Notes: generated by a model from the letters alone, not told the origin. Numbered from the stretch's first letter, positions 1 to 11,750 are shown. The stretch: DNA of 64,000 nt from Rhyacophila brunnea (GCA_022495005.1 JAGYXB010000659.1:1054001-1118000), one strand, 5' to 3'. Numbers and translations are program-made.

Positions 1-818
1 GTGTTCGTGTACTTTTAGCGATCGATTAAAATGTAAAATAACATGCATATCGTAAAATATTCTAACTCATTTACTCATACCTCTTGGTTGCATTTTTTTT
101 GCAGTGGACTGTAATTTGAAGATGCTTGTAGATTACGGATCTAGGGGGGGTTAAACAGGATATCAGGCACTGACCTTTTGTGTTGAGAGAGCTGGCGCAC
201 TGGTGCTCGTTCGGTGTTCGCGCACTCAGGTACTGGTACACGGACGGTTCGGAATTTCACTCTCACGGTTTCACTTGGGTTTTGGGATTAATGATAATGA
301 CAAGTTCAGGATGGATGATAGACGTGACGTTCACTCAAACCGTATCAGATTTAGCGCAAAGAAAGGCCGAACAGATGCGTTTTAGATGAGTCACTCTGTG
401 GGTAACGACGGCTTAGCTTTAATAAGCCTTGAAGTAACTCAACTTAACTCTAATCTTGGTCGACTAATGACGCGTGACTGCTGGTTGCCTGGTCTTGCGA
501 CAGTAACTGGAATTTTTGGTAGGTAGAAAAAAAGGAATGAGGGCCACCATAATTGGCCCAACCAATATATACTCATAGTTTTATTTAGGTCTAACTAGAT
601 GAAGAATCCGGCTTTGTACGAAATCGCTTTATTGAACGATATAAATATATTTTACCTTATAAAATAATTGTATAATCTAGGCAGACCATAATATATCAAA
701 CTAAGCCTGGTGGCAGTAAAAGTCAGGCAAAATAATCCCAACTTAAAACCGAATCTAAAATGTGCAGATTTTATCTTATGCTGTGCAAAAAATTTAACAT
801 TGGAAGAAACCAAAGAAT
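1..818. other. no recognisable gene
   Basis: AT-rich DNA with only short ORFs of about 60-70 codons, none resembling a known family. A G7 run occurs near 145. No inverted repeats with flanking duplications were seen. Confidence 0.5.
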
Positions 819-1255
819 AATTACAAGATAAAAGAACTTTTTATATACAACGTTTTTAAATTTTCTGTTGAATCATATAAACTTAACTTGACTAGCTTAA
901 ACGATCAAAAAACTTGTACTTGATAGAAATAATACTGAAATGTTATTTTGACATTCATATTGATTTCCATAGTAACGCACGTATATATTAATAATTTAGT
1001 TGCTAGGACCATCCGCTTAACAACGTGTCAACAATGGTGTCGAAATAACTTTTCATACAAAACAGAATTAACTGAAAATGAATTCAATTCTACTTAAAGA
1101 TGACTAAAAGTATTTAAAAAATGCATTGGCATCGTGTTCTGATATATTCTAAATGTTTCAAATGTCTATCTAGTCGGGAAGTTAATTAAAAATCGATTGC
1201 AAGATTTGTACCGGACAAATAAGAATACGACCTAATAAAAACGTTATAAAATAGT
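819..1255 (+). repeat. interspersed repeat R1, copy 1 (unclassified)
   Basis: Long alignable copies occur at 40036-40535 and 55744-56255. Shared blocks include the start AATTACAAGATAAAAG, the central TTAGTTGCTAGGACCA, and GTCGGGAAGTTA near the end. This copy lacks the (CAAA)n stretch found in the other two. I see no terminal inverted repeat, poly-A tail or coding capacity, so the class is unknown; a Helitron-like or LINE-derived origin cannot be excluded. Confidence 0.7.
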
Positions 1256-1602
1256 TATTTTTTTCCTGATCGCCCTGTCATAAGATAAATATCTTACCTT
1301 GGCTTGGTTACAATGTCGTCTCTCCGCAAACGAGATCATTTTATATGTAGCGCATGAACGAAATAATGTTTTTTTTCTGAAAAAAACGTACAAAAGTTTA
1401 TAAAATATTTTCATCTCGTGGTTTCACAAAATAAAACTATGAATATTCTTTGAAGAACTTTGGTCTGACCTTTAACATAACAAGGGATTTGATGGAAAAA
1501 ACAATATTAAAAATATATTTATGTGGTCTATATTCTTCTGTTTCGGTACGTAAGGTTTATGAAATGTATTGGTTAAGTTGGCTGCGTTCAAGCGAAGAAT
1601 TG
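1256..1602. other. no recognisable feature
   Basis: About 350 bases of AT-rich sequence with T-runs between repeat R1 and a hAT element; nothing identified. Confidence 0.4.
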
Positions 1603-1610
1603 ATCCGCAG

Positions 1611-2310
1611 CAGTGACGTCCCGTGGGGGTAGGCAGATTGAGCGTCGCTTGGGGGCGGCAGTTACTCGAAGGGCGGCAAATCGAGGAGAATCATCTGGTA
1701 TATGAGTATAGAAATAGCTACCAAACTTAGTAATAACAAAAATATCTTTATATTTAAAAAATCAGCTGACTGGTTGGAAACAAAATATATTAATTACCAT
1801 AAAAGGTTTAATATGACTGTATTTTTTGTCGGGTTCGCAATGTCTAGTTTACTTCCGTTGCCCTTCGACGTCCTTGATGACCAGAAATGACACGTGCAGA
1901 TTTGAGAATACTTTAACACTACTAACTATTCAACCAGTCCGCATGGAAGTTGCGTTGGCCATCAAAACTAAAAATGTCAACGATTTTAGTCTGTATCGAA
2001 GTGTCGCGCCGTCATTATATCGATAATAGTGCTTAAACCTTTGCGATCTCAGGCTAAAAAATAATATCATTACAAATGATGTTGCCAAGTTTTGTGAAGA
2101 AGAAAAGTGATATGGATCGCCTTTAATTCCTCAAGACAGTAAATTAATGTATTTCAAAAATGACATGTAAGAATTACCAACATCAAAAAAATCCCCACTT
2201 TTAGGGAAAATATTTTAAATTTAATTTTGTATGTTTTGTTATTTCTTAGATATTGGGATCGTGAAAGGATGATAAAAAATGGGGCGGCATTTTGTCTAGG
2301 GATGTCACTG
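1611..2310. mobile_element. hAT-type non-autonomous element, GACGTCCC family, copy 1
   Basis: The element starts CAGTGACGTCCC and ends GGGATGTCACTG, an imperfect terminal inverted repeat. Flanks ATCCGCAG (1603-1610) and ATCCCCAC (2311-2318) match at 6 of 8 positions, the duplication size of the hAT superfamily. Subterminal blocks include GGGCGGCAGTTACTCGAAGG near the 5' end and GCGGCATTTTGTCTAGGG at the 3' end. The same blocks recur in opposite orientation at 50345-50917 and as an end fragment at 20925-20991. No transposase motif is visible. Confidence 0.75.
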
Positions 2311-2562
2311 ATCCCCACGCTCACATAGATGCAATTCGATTCTCAACCTTGTGTGCATAATATCATATCGGCTCCATGTGTGAAATATATGAACACTATA
2401 TGGCTTCTCCAAGCACCGTCGCTCGCTAGTCTTCTTGTGTCGTCACAAATCATGCCAGCATGCGCAAGTCCCATCATATGACTAAAACATATTGGTTTGG
2501 ACTCATTTGAGATATTCTTAATACGTGGTCCACCTTCTACAGTCAGACAGTATTATCTAACC

Positions 2563-3447
2563 AAGTGGCGCCTTAGATAATTACAAGTGGCGCATTGCAT
2601 CTTTGCGCCTACTTATTCTGTTGAAGTAGGCGCCATAAATGAATCCATCTTCATATTCCCATCTCAATGATCTACATTTAAAACTATGTGGCAAGAATAT
2701 ATTATTTCCTAGCTTAGTAAATAGCATCAGATCATTTAAAATGAAATTAAAACTATTCATCTCTCGGTTAGAAAATGAGGATTTGAGTCAATTTCCACAC
2801 TTGAAAGAGTAAAATAAATGTGCTGCAGATAATAGCAATTTGACCAAATACCTATATTGGAAAAATGAAGATATTGCAAGGGTCATTTGAAAGTCGTTTT
2901 CGTGATTTCGCTAAAGAAGAAAACTGCATGCTCGCATTTACAAACCCATTTTCACTTAGTGAACGAAATATAATGCAGATGCCTAGTAACATACAAATGG
3001 AACTGATTGATTTAAAAACAAATTCATTAATGAAATCCAAACGCTCAAAAACTTTCAGTGGTCCATCCCTCTCAGAGCTCTTTCTCTCTCTGACATATCA
3101 CAACCAACTGTGATCCAGAGATATCTTCACCAAACGAGACTCTCCAGCAGCTGTAGCACCATCAGCAGGGTCCACGACAGCGATCACCATCTCGTCCAAG
3201 AGATCATTTCTGACTATTGTAGATTGGTGCTCCAATAAACGTGTGTTTTTTGAACTGGCATAAATTAATTAATTTAATTATTTATTCCTTTTCCTCCCCT
3301 AAGCGAAGCAGATCCTACCTCTAACCCTATTTTCCAACCCCAACCGTGAACGTAAGAAGATTGAAAAGGTGCTCGAGTTGTATGGCGCATCTGAACGCGT
3401 CTGTGAAAAAAATTGGCGCATGGTATGCAAAAGGTTGGCCACCCCTG
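2563..3447 (+). mobile_element. degraded hAT transposon with transposase remnant
   Basis: Flanked by identical 8-bp duplications ATCTAACC at 2555-2562 and 3448-3455. The right end, GGTTGGCCACCCCTG, is the reverse complement of a common hAT terminus (CAGGGGTGGCCAACC). The left end, AAGTGGCGCC, is eroded. The interior holds a broken transposase reading frame. The identical flanks strongly support the boundaries. Confidence 0.8.
2640..3113 (+). pseudogene. hAT transposase fragment (ZBED/GTF2IRD2-like group)
   Basis: Conceptual translation in two frames gives LNDLHLKLCGKNILFPSLV, then SFKMKLKLFISRLENEDLSQFP. After frame breaks it gives RFRDFAKEENCMLAFTNPFS and QMELIDLKTNSLMKSK. The order LNDLN-LKLQGK, then FKxKLxL, then FxxNPFxxx-QMELIDLQ is characteristic of the central part of hAT transposases domesticated in vertebrates as ZBED5/GTF2IRD2-like proteins. 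The catalytic N-terminus and the C-terminal dimerisation domain are absent, so the copy is dead. The last segment is open from 2865 to 3113. Confidence 0.75.
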
Positions 3448-3455
3448 ATCTAACC

Positions 3456-3768
3456 ATTGATAGAAATGGCACAATATATATTTAAAATAATTTATAAACC
3501 TGGTTAATTTTAATCAATGTTAAAAGGTTTGATCACCCAGGGTCAGTCCTAAGCCTCCTCAAGAATCTTTTCCATTTTCACACAGTTTACTTAGTTTCCA
3601 ATTACCCTGAAGGTATTTAATTACCAAATCTTTGACTTTTTACTAAATCTGCTGTCTTCTGGGCTATTTTTCAATACACACTGCTTAAGTAAAGTGACCT
3701 CATATTATGTCTTAAGCGTAAAGTAATCAACCAACGTATGCATGTGAAACATGGACTTTTAGCGACAA
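3456..3768. other. no recognisable feature
   Basis: AT-rich spacer between the hAT remnant and a tiny palindromic MITE; nothing identified. Confidence 0.4.
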
Positions 3769-3885
3769 AGCACACTGCGAGTGGCCGTGTGATGTGCGCG
3801 TGGCACGAGAGGCGTAAAAACCACTTGCCTTGCGCACAACGTAGTGCGCAAAGCATGTGCCATTTAGGCCTTCTTGCAGTGTGCT
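3769..3885. mobile_element. tiny palindromic MITE, 117 bp
   Basis: Ends AGCACACTGCGAGTGGCC and GGCCTTCTTGCAGTGTGCT form an imperfect inverted repeat of about 19 bp. The interior is GC-richer than its surroundings and partly self-complementary (TGCGCAC / GTAGTGCGCA). No clear target duplication, so the class is open. Confidence 0.5.
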
Positions 3886-4055
3886 CCGCCACTTAATACA
3901 TTGGATATCTAAAAATTACGATTGGTGCAACGTGGCATGTTGGGTATAATGCGATATGATCAAAAAATAAACCGATGTGACAGAGGTCGTTAACTAGATG
4001 ATTTGGCAATGGGTTGGACATGTTGCCCGTCGAGTGGAGTGCAGACAAGCAGCCC

Positions 4056-4315
4056 TATGTTGTAACTTGCCCGACGACATGACGTAATTGTGACGTATGC
4101 TCAATACACGCATCGAGCCGAGCCGCCCAATGCACTCGGCTCACCATAGATATTACTATGCTGAAACACCTATTTGTGTTTGGGGACAATGAATAACGCT
4201 AGTATTAGAGTAGCGTTAATTTCTCGAAGACTATTGACTCACTCCCGTAGTACGTCACAATGATGTCATATGACGTCATGTCACCGGGCGACTTCAACTC
4301 GCAAGTTACAACATA
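4056..4315. mobile_element. MITE with inverted repeats, probable TA insertion
   Basis: Begins TATGTTGTAACTTGC and ends GCAAGTTACAACATA. A second inverted block, GACATGACGTAATTGTGACG / TACGTCACAATGATGTC, lies inside. The outer TA dinucleotides could be a Tc1/mariner-type duplication or part of the palindrome. No coding capacity. Confidence 0.6.
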
Positions 4316-5330
4316 AGGCCCCAGGTGTTATCGCTTGACTTAAAATGTCTGGGTTTGAGGGTTGTACCAGGAAAAGTTTAAGTGTTCTCAATGGAAGTGC
4401 AAGAAGCTATAAGTATTCTGCGAGGTTAAATTAATAACATTTTATAACAATAAATTAATTTATATTAAAAAAAATATTATATCATTATAATTATTAAAAG
4501 ATAAACCACAGCCAGCCCTGTAAAAAGTGATGTATCCTCAATCAAACACCTCCCATTTCATTAGACTACGCGTAGTGATGTCTCACCAAGTAATATTCTA
4601 TTATCACCTGGTTCGCGAATATTATAATATGATTAGGTAGGTACCTTTTATCATCAAATTTAAATTAATAATCTTTTAATCATACTTAGTGTAATGTACG
4701 TTACCAAATTTTCACATAATTAGTTTATTCTAAATAACAAAGATACTCGTAAAACAATTATCTGTAAATGATATTATGTTCCACTTATGTAGGTACCTAA
4801 GTGAAGGTGAGTTTATATCAAATAATATAATTTGGTTCAGATTAAATCGATTGGTAGATTAGTGGACTTATTTATATATTATTTTATATATACAACTTAA
4901 AAATTCGTTGTATGTATACCACATAAATTTTTAAATGCATATTATAAAATAACTGTTTATTACTTACAATATGTATGTAAATAAATTTGCCTAACTTCAA
5001 ATTACATTCTGATATATTTCAAACTCTATCGACAAAATATCTACTATGTTTTAAATTGAAATTAATAGAATTTCATTACTAATAACAATTACACTATATT
5101 ATTGGTGGCATCAAATGTTCTCCAAATTATAGTTTTAACCTACACTTCCTAATAATTTTGGATTATTTTATTTTATGACTTCGTATACAAGATTTTTAAA
5201 TTTTGCAGTATTTTTATCATAAAGAGCACTCACTCAATTTTAAAAAAAATGTAATTCAACTGGGATCGAGATATTTTTCTAGTATTTCTTCTAACTCATA
5301 TGCTTTTTGAAAGTATGTATTATAATGTGT
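4316..5330. other. about 1 kb without a recognisable gene
   Basis: Very AT-rich, with many TAATAATTATTA-like strings and stop codons in all frames. The string GTAGGTACCT occurs twice (near 4636 and 4790). No inverted-repeat element found. Confidence 0.5.
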
Positions 5331-5334
5331 AGGG

Positions 5335-5600
5335 TTCGATTTGAGTTACCAATATAGGAGTCGTCGACGTGTCGTAGGTTATGGTGTTGAAAATGATGAT
5401 GAAGAAGTCGAAGATGGATGCAGGAGCGAGTTTTATTTACAGCGTTAACAATCGGTACAAGAGTATGTTACAGTAGTTATGTTACAATACTTATAATAAT
5501 GTTCCGAGGTCCGATCTCGGCAGAATGAGATATTGTACGGTGCGATTGAGAGACTGAGATTCTAACAGACCGGGAACTTATATACGAGTGACATTTCCGA
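5335..5600 (-). repeat. LTR-like fragment, minus strand
   Basis: Read on the minus strand this matches 38985-39235. Both contain AATAAAA(C/T)TCGCTCCTG, then CATCTTCGACTTCTTCATCA, then ACACCATAACC-ACGACAC and CGACGAC, followed by a TGGTAAC- or TGATAACCCA-like string. A poly(A) signal followed by a short block that runs into a possible primer-binding site resembles the 3' part of an insect Gypsy/Pao-type LTR. No internal retroelement coding sequence was found next to either copy, so this is a solo LTR or fragment at best. Confidence 0.4.
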
Positions 5601-6385
5601 TGAATTATTATTCGCTATTTATACAATCAAAATAATATTCTTTTTATTGAAATAATCGAGTCAGCTATTTATTATCTCGCGTTTGCGTTAAAGGATAGCT
5701 GACTAAGTGAAAAATGGATATGCAGAATTTATTATTGAGGTCAGATCCTTACCGAGCTTGTTATAATTTTACACTATGGAAAATAGATATATCTTTATAA
5801 ATGTTTTAATTTAAAAACTTATTTTCATTCATTTATTGTTATTTCAAATTCAGTTTGGAATTCAGTTTTTTGTAGATTTTTATGTTATATCTACTGTCTG
5901 TCATATCCATCTACCGGTTCTTAATACTGATGTGGGACATCACTAACACAGTACCATTCGTCATTGCTGTATTATTATTTCTGAGATGATCTCGTTTCGC
6001 GGCCGTTGGAGCAAAACAAAAAATGTAGATGAGAACAAAACCGATACAAGAGCAGGGCAGAGTCATCTGTTGCGCAATTAAATACCTAACAAAGTAACTC
6101 GGCGCGAGAGAAAAGGCCTTGATAACAGATGGCGCGAAGCCCTTCTTCTGCCATCTTCATCTCTCGATCTCCCGGTACAGTCAGATGTAATGGTACAATT
6201 CAATTTAACCATATCCGAACCACGCGGACGGATTCACAAACTAATTGTAAGAATAGTTACCTACTCACTACGATATTTTTAAGAATAATATTTGAAATTC
6301 GAATTCTAAATTCAAATTAATTTCTTTATAATATATTATACATAGTATGTATGGCCATACATAAGTATGGATTGTACTTAACCGT
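5601..6385. other. no gene recognised; GC-richer patch near 6000-6180
   Basis: Mostly AT-rich. The stretch around 6000-6180 (CGCGGCCGTTGG, GGCGCGAGAG, AGATGGCGCGAAG) is GC-richer than the neighbourhood but gives no convincing protein. It could be an unidentified regulatory region or old repeat. Confidence 0.3.
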
Positions 6386-7223
6386 CAAGGAGAATCCTGG
6401 GTACCAGACCAGTCGGCAGGCCCAGATTCCGGTGATTGGACGGTGTCAACCAGTAGCGAAGGGTGGAGGTAGGCTGTTAAGATCTGACATAAATAATAGT
6501 GCGCGTTAAACTTTGTTAGTCATACGTATTTGTTTTTATTGAACTAAGACTACAATTTATACAATTCTGATGATGTTGGTTAGTTTTTGAAAATCAAGTA
6601 AACCTTGCCTAAACCAAACCACAATAGTTTTGGTATACTTTGGGCGATACGACAAAATAGTGCACACTTTTTATTCACACTTATTTGTTTTCGTTGAATT
6701 ATGAATACATAATATTATACATGGTGGTGCTTAGTTTTTTTTTTTAATTCATTTAGCTCTGCTTGAACCAAACAATAATGGATAAAAATAGTATTCTATC
6801 TATCAAATATCCAAAACTATAATAATATGATTTAATGGCATAATTTTAGATATTTTATAGATAAACGAACATTTTTGACTATTATCTATTATGGCTTGGT
6901 TTCACAGGGATTAATTGAATTTTAAAAACGAACCAACATCATCTGTAAATTGTAGTATTAGTTCAATAAAAACAAATACGTATGACTAACAAAGTTTAAC
7001 GCGCACTATTATTTATGTCAGATGTTAACAGCCTACCTCCACCCTTCGCCACTGGTGTCAACAAAGATGCTAAAGCGGCCGGCCCAGACACCTGGAAAAT
7101 ACTGATCCAGAATGGGGGAATTCTTGGAGAAGATCAGGAACCGTCTTGGGGTATTGGGCCACTTATGACGATGGTGGTAGTAAAGTTACAATTCACAAAA
7201 TTCAAAACATTCACAACATGACA
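6386..7223 (+). pseudogene. LINE ORF2 C-terminus, split by a hAT MITE
   Basis: Joining 6386-6450 to the sequence after the MITE (from 7063) gives one frame reading LGTRPVGRPRFR, a stop in place of Trp, then LDGVNKDAKAAGPDTWKIL. The pattern RPxGRPRxRWLDxVxxD-K, then a W motif, is typical of the extreme C-terminus of non-LTR retrotransposon reverse transcriptases. A TGG-to-TGA change and drift after ILGED show it is dead. The tail may extend to the stop at about 7221. Confidence 0.65.
6451..7054. mobile_element. hAT MITE, CAGTGGCGAAGGG family, copy 1 (604 bp)
   Basis: Terminal inverted repeats CAGTAGCGAAGGGTGGAGG / CCTCCACCCTTCGCCACTG continue inward for well over 100 bp, so the element could fold almost completely. 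Flanking 8-bp duplications are identical: GTGTCAAC at 6443-6450 and 7055-7062. The interior holds only AT-rich palindromic sequence (AAACCAAACCATAATAG-type blocks) and no transposase. It sits inside a LINE ORF remnant and is therefore younger than it. Confidence 0.9.
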
Positions 7224-7614
7224 TGAAAACCCCAAGAAATGGTAAACTATTTTTTTATTCATTTATAAGAATTTACAAAAATAACATTTTCATTATAATT
7301 GGGTATGACACAGGTGGGTCAATTGATACCTAATCACATTGAGTGGATGCGGGTGTACCTAAGTCCCGCCCGGCTTCATATTATTCACTATGTTATTCCA
7401 TATTATACATAATTCGCAAACAACTCAGAAACACATATATATTTAAAATATATATATATAGTCACCTCAATACTACAAATAGATACCTAACTCTGATTGT
7501 TGGGAAAATGAAATTTAAACTTTACTTGATTAGGTAACATATATAACTATATGTAAATATAGGCTATAATTATTATCTGAAATAAAAATAGAAAATTGTG
7601 TTTGTCTAATTGGG
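7224..7614. other. no recognisable gene
   Basis: About 390 bases with an (AT)n-like run near 7436-7460. Nothing else seen. Confidence 0.4.
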
Positions 7615-7631
7615 AACAATTAAATAATGTT

Positions 7632-7830
7632 GCCGGCTCTTGTGGTGCAGTAATATGTGGGCGCTAGCCTTCCATCAGAGAGTTCTGGGTTCGATCCCGG
7701 TGAGGACACAATATTTATCATATATATTAATATGTGTTTTTATCAAAGCCTGGGTATTTGCGATTGTTCAAAATTACTAACAACCACCTTGTACGAAAAA
7801 GCAAGGACATGGTTATTAATAATTTAAAAA
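7632..7830 (+). mobile_element. tRNA-derived SINE family A, copy 1
   Basis: The head GCCGGCTCTTGTGGTGCAG and the B-box GGTTCGATCCC form a tRNA-like pol III promoter. A family-specific body follows (CTCAAAGCCTGGGTGTTTG, then GTACGAAAAAGCAAGGACA in the consensus), with an A-rich end. A perfect 17-bp target duplication (AACAATTAAATAATGTT) flanks it at 7615-7631 and 7831-7847, showing LINE-mediated integration. Other copies are at 17188 and 33631, with a truncated one at 40656. Confidence 0.9.
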
Positions 7831-7847
7831 AACAATTAAATAATGTT

Positions 7848-8728
7848 CAATTTTATCAAAAATTATTTTAGATGTATTATTTATTTAATGCATTTATGGT
7901 TTTAAAATTATCTAATATTTTCAAACACAAAATTAATACAGTTCCCATTAATTTCTGATTTACCTAGTTTTATCACTTTGTAGAGAAGGAAATGTAGAAT
8001 CATATTCAGAAGCTATCTTAAAAACAGTGAAAATCAAGTTATCTAGTTGTAGTATATTGAGGTGACGATATTGTAGTAACCCAGCCACACGTATTCTACC
8101 AACTAACCAAAGTATACAAAAGATGGTGAAATCAATTAATATAAATAACAAATCAAAAAAAATCCAAAATGGAAATTACATATTCGATTAGGTTATTGAT
8201 TTATTATCATCATAATGAAACAAAAGAGTTCGTTTCTTGATATTGCCGATATACTTTTTTCTTAGCAACGCTTCTTATTATTTTCCGTGTTTTTCCTAAT
8301 TAAAAACTATTACAAATGCCATAAATAATTTCTATTAGAAACACATTCGTTTCATCAACGGTAGGTGGATGAATTTTGCAAAACTTTTACGAAAAAAAAT
8401 GCTAATTGCTTTTTTAAACAATGCCGGATCGAAAATCTCAAAACGAGAGTAAGTGTTTCACCGTACGCGATTTTGTGAACAAACTATTACAAAAATATTA
8501 ATCAACAAAAAAAATAGGAAATGCGATTTCTTAATACGATGCAATTTCATAAAAATGCATTAATATTAATTACTAGACCACGACTAGACTAATCGCATAA
8601 ATAACTCTGATACATTATTGCAAATTATTTATCTCGAAATAAAACCAAAATTTAGATTTTAAACTTCTTTGCAGAAATTATGGGCAAAGTATGAGGTTCT
8701 TCTGCGCTTGATAATTTGTAATGTGATT
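7848..8728. other. about 0.9 kb without a recognisable gene
   Basis: AT-rich; longest ORFs about 63 codons with no family resemblance. No terminal repeats identified. Confidence 0.45.
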
Positions 8729-9259
8729 CAGTGGCGATGGGTGGAGGTAGGCTATTAAGATTTGAACTAAGACTAGGCACAATATTGTGTCGAATACTTG
8801 TTAGTTTTTAAAATTCAATTAACCCATGGCTAATCCAAACAATAGTAGATAATAGTCAAAAAATATTTGTTTATGTATAAAATATGTAAAATTATGCCAT
8901 TAAACCATAGTACATAATTTTAGTTATTTTATAGATAGAAAAATATTTTTATCGGTCATGGTTTGGTTCAGGCAGGGCTTAATGAATTAAAAAAAACTAA
9001 CCAACATCCTTCATCCAACGAAAACAAATAATGTGAAATGAACTGAAAAATGTGCACTAATTTTGTCAGATCGCCCATAGCATACGACATAAACTAATGT
9101 GGTTTGGTTTAGGCAGGGTTTAATTACGTTTTTAAAACTAACCAGAACATCTGCAAATTGTATTCTTAGTTAAATGAATACAAATAAGTATGACTGAGAA
9201 AGTTTAGTGTGCACCATTTATATTTCATCTTAACAGCCTACCTTCACCCCTCGCCACTG
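8729..9259. mobile_element. hAT MITE, CAGTGGCGAAGGG family, copy 2 (531 bp)
   Basis: Starts CAGTGGCGATGGGTGGAGG and ends TCACCCCTCGCCACTG. Flanks ATGTGATT (8721-8728) and ATGTGATC (9260-9267) form an 8-bp duplication with one mismatch. The internal inverted blocks are shared with the copies at 6451, 17384, 44864 and 46724. Confidence 0.85.
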
Positions 9260-9459
9260 ATGTGATCAGACTAGGATATCTTCATGGTACATCTCAAAAG
9301 CCTCCATGAATCTTATTTTTTATTCTTTTAATGTCCAAGATTCGAATCCATGATCTTTTACTTAGGTAATAAGATGTTTACCTTCTTTTATTGTATTAAA
9401 TTGATATATAAACAATAATTAACCGTACCTATTCGTTTTCAGTGTGTTATTTAAAGTGT

Positions 9460-9560
9460 CACAAAAAATGACTCAAATGGAATAGTAAAAAAGTCAAATT
9501 AATTATAATTTAAATTCAAATTTCATCAAGTACCTCTGATTAATTGACAATAATTATCAA
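9460..9560. repeat. fragment of foldback family F (one arm)
   Basis: The blocks ACTCAAATGGAATAGTA and TTTCATCAAGTACCT match the right arm of the foldback element at 30590-31166, but in a worn form. The terminal AGTCGATAGTATTAATA block is degraded. Solo arm. Confidence 0.5.
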
Positions 9561-10440
9561 TGATTTCTACGACGTAAACGCCTTTTTTTATTGAAAAAAT
9601 CCCCCTGAACAACTCATTCACAATAAAAATATGTAGATATAAAAAGTAAATTTTAATAATATTACCTACATGCAAACACTGAGGGATAAGTGAGCATAAT
9701 TTCATATATTTTCTAGGACCCCGTGATTACAATCTGTACCCACAAACCTCTTAAATACGATGCAGTCTCTGCATATCTATTTCTAAATAAAGGTTTCCTC
9801 CTCAGATTAAGTTATCATTTTCATTCTTCATTTACCCAAATTCAGTCAGGCGCATTATTTCCTGATTATTAATAGTGCCACTAACGTATTATACTAAACA
9901 ACTAACCCAATCAAATCATTTCCTTTTACGACTTATTACAATAATCAACGTACAAAAAGTATAATAATTGTCTGTGTGTTTGATTCAATAGACTATTTCA
10001 GATTGTTTGGAATTGAAGGTACAGTTGATCGCTTTGTGTATTCGTATATATATCTTATTTAATTAAGACACATCCTTTTTCGTTGCATTGCACATATAAA
10101 TATATAATTGAAAACAATAATAATTGAAGGTCATTTTGAATAATAAATAGTTTTTTATTATTAATAATAATAAAGGTGAAGCTGTGAAGAATTCGATTGA
10201 CTAAAAATAATAATTCTGATCAAGTATTAGCAATTAAATGTACTGTGGTGAATTTTGATTTTTTTCTAAACACCAAATCAGTTTATTCTATGTGACCAAA
10301 TAGGGCTGGTCTTTTACTGGTGTTTCTGTCCTATCGAAGATATGAATAATTATTGGTATTATCCCTCACATCAAAAGTATTAATCTTACGTCTTTATATT
10401 GTAGAAAACATCTGTTTTGGTTGACAATAAAAGTCACCCC
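9561..10440. other. about 0.9 kb without a recognisable gene
   Basis: AT-rich with no supported coding sequence. A TAATAATAATAA run occurs near 10160. Confidence 0.4.
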
Positions 10441-10443
10441 TCA

Positions 10444-10565
10444 TCGAACAGTCGATATCAAACCTTTCAATCAAGCAGTTCACAAATAATTTCTCAATTA
10501 AATAATCGTTCCTCGCATACTGTGTTTGTCCGCAGTAGACATTAAACTATCAAAATAATAAATCC
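10444..10565 (+). repeat. interspersed repeat R2, copy 1
   Basis: About 115 bp closely matching 63885-64000 in the same orientation, with shared blocks TCGATATCAAAC, TTCAATCAAG, CTCCTCGCATACT and TAGACATTAAACT. Too short to classify; the second copy runs off the window. Confidence 0.7.
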
Positions 10566-10639
10566 AAACTATCATGTAATTTTAAAATAGATGTGAAATG
10601 ATAAACAACAATAAAAATACTTCTGTGTGTATAAATCAA

Positions 10640-10872
10640 TTAATATTTATTTATATATTTGAAAAAGACACGTTGAGTACATAACAAATTATTAATTTGG
10701 GACGTATACAACATGAAATTTAGAATAAAAATTACAAGTAACCAGTTAAAGAAAAAACAATGTGGAAAAAAAAAAAGAAAGCAAAAATAGTTTTATACAA
10801 AAGAAATAAAATTTAAAAAAAACAATAATTCGAAAAATACAAATTAAACAATAAAATAGAATTTAAAAAACA
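10640..10872 (-). mobile_element. LINE family J 3' end (3' UTR), minus strand
   Basis: Aligns to the 3' region of the minus-strand LINE at 39885-40655: shared GAGYACATAACAAATTATTAATT, AGACGT/GGACGT followed by CATGA(A/C)ATTTAGAATAAAA, and AATACAAATTAAACAATAAA (the last abuts the point where R1 interrupts that copy). Only the 3' UTR survives here. Confidence 0.65.
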
Positions 10873-10960
10873 GATAATCCAGATAAAACTAAACTGAGTA
10901 GTTAGACGCCATACCAAAATACTACAAATGGTGATCCAGACAGAAAGTGAAGAACAACTA

Positions 10961-11134
10961 GAGTCCGTATTCTTTATGCTTGCGTGCGGTTTCCTCTCCC
11001 TCGCTTCAGCATCTTAACACTGCATTCCCTCTCGTTCCATCCTATTGAAAACTTGCAACAGTCGAACGCGACCACTCAAAGCTTTTCGTCCGCGAGCTAC
11101 GTGACGCGAACGCTAGCATCAAGAATACGGACTC
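10961..11134. mobile_element. short MITE with TA duplication, 174 bp
   Basis: Ends GAGTCCGTATTCTTTATGCT and AGCATCAAGAATACGGACTC are near-perfect inverted repeats flanked by TA on both sides (10959-10960, 11135-11136), as in Tc1/mariner-derived MITEs. The interior is comparatively GC-rich and non-coding. Confidence 0.7.
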
Positions 11135-11136
11135 TA

Positions 11137-11545
11137 TAAATTTGATTAAATTCTACGGGTAATTTAAATAGTCAATAGCTATTTTGGTTGTCACACCATT
11201 ATCATGACTACGAGACAAACCGTGAGCCCTTTAACTGCCCGTGACTAAGGATTACAGTAAATAAATAAATAAATAAAACCACCACTAACAAAACACCACT
11301 GGTAATTCCACATACGGTTTTATTACACTTTTAACACTAAATTACTTCTTTACTTTTATCCCATAAGAAGTAAAACCAAATACAATATTGCTCACTTTTT
11401 TGTTAAAAATATATATATATTTCTCTATTATTATATAAGCTACTATTGAGTAGATAAACATCAAACTGTTAGGCACAGGCAAGTCCATTATAGTAGACTT
11501 ACTATTTATTATATTATAAAAAAATATTCTCTGAATTCTATAAAT
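11137..11545. other. no recognisable gene; (AAAT)n run
   Basis: Contains an (AAAT)n run near 11258-11277 and an (AT)n tract near 11410. The former may be the A-rich tail of an old retroelement. Confidence 0.4.
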
Positions 11546-11559
11546 ACTCCCTGAAGCGT

Positions 11560-11750
11560 TTTCTAAATTGAGCTACTTATTGGCTATCGACTTAAGTATT
11601 TTAAATCAAATTAGGCATTACTCTAATTACTAACCGACGTCAAGGATAACTCCAAGATATTTTAGTGTTGTAGCTTCCTTGAACTTGCTAATAATTTTTA
11701 TTCGTTGAATAAAAAAGTAGTTAATTAAAATTATATTACAGTTTGTTTGA
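11560..11750 (+). repeat. interspersed repeat R3, copy 1
   Basis: Shares GAGCTACTT-TTGGC(T/A)ATCG, ATTACTAACCGACGTC and TTGAACTTGCTAATAATTT with 43850-43995. Both lie next to TTATTCGTTGAATAAA-type sequence that is also found near SINE C copies, so R3 may be the distal part of that SINE or its LINE partner. Confidence 0.55.
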
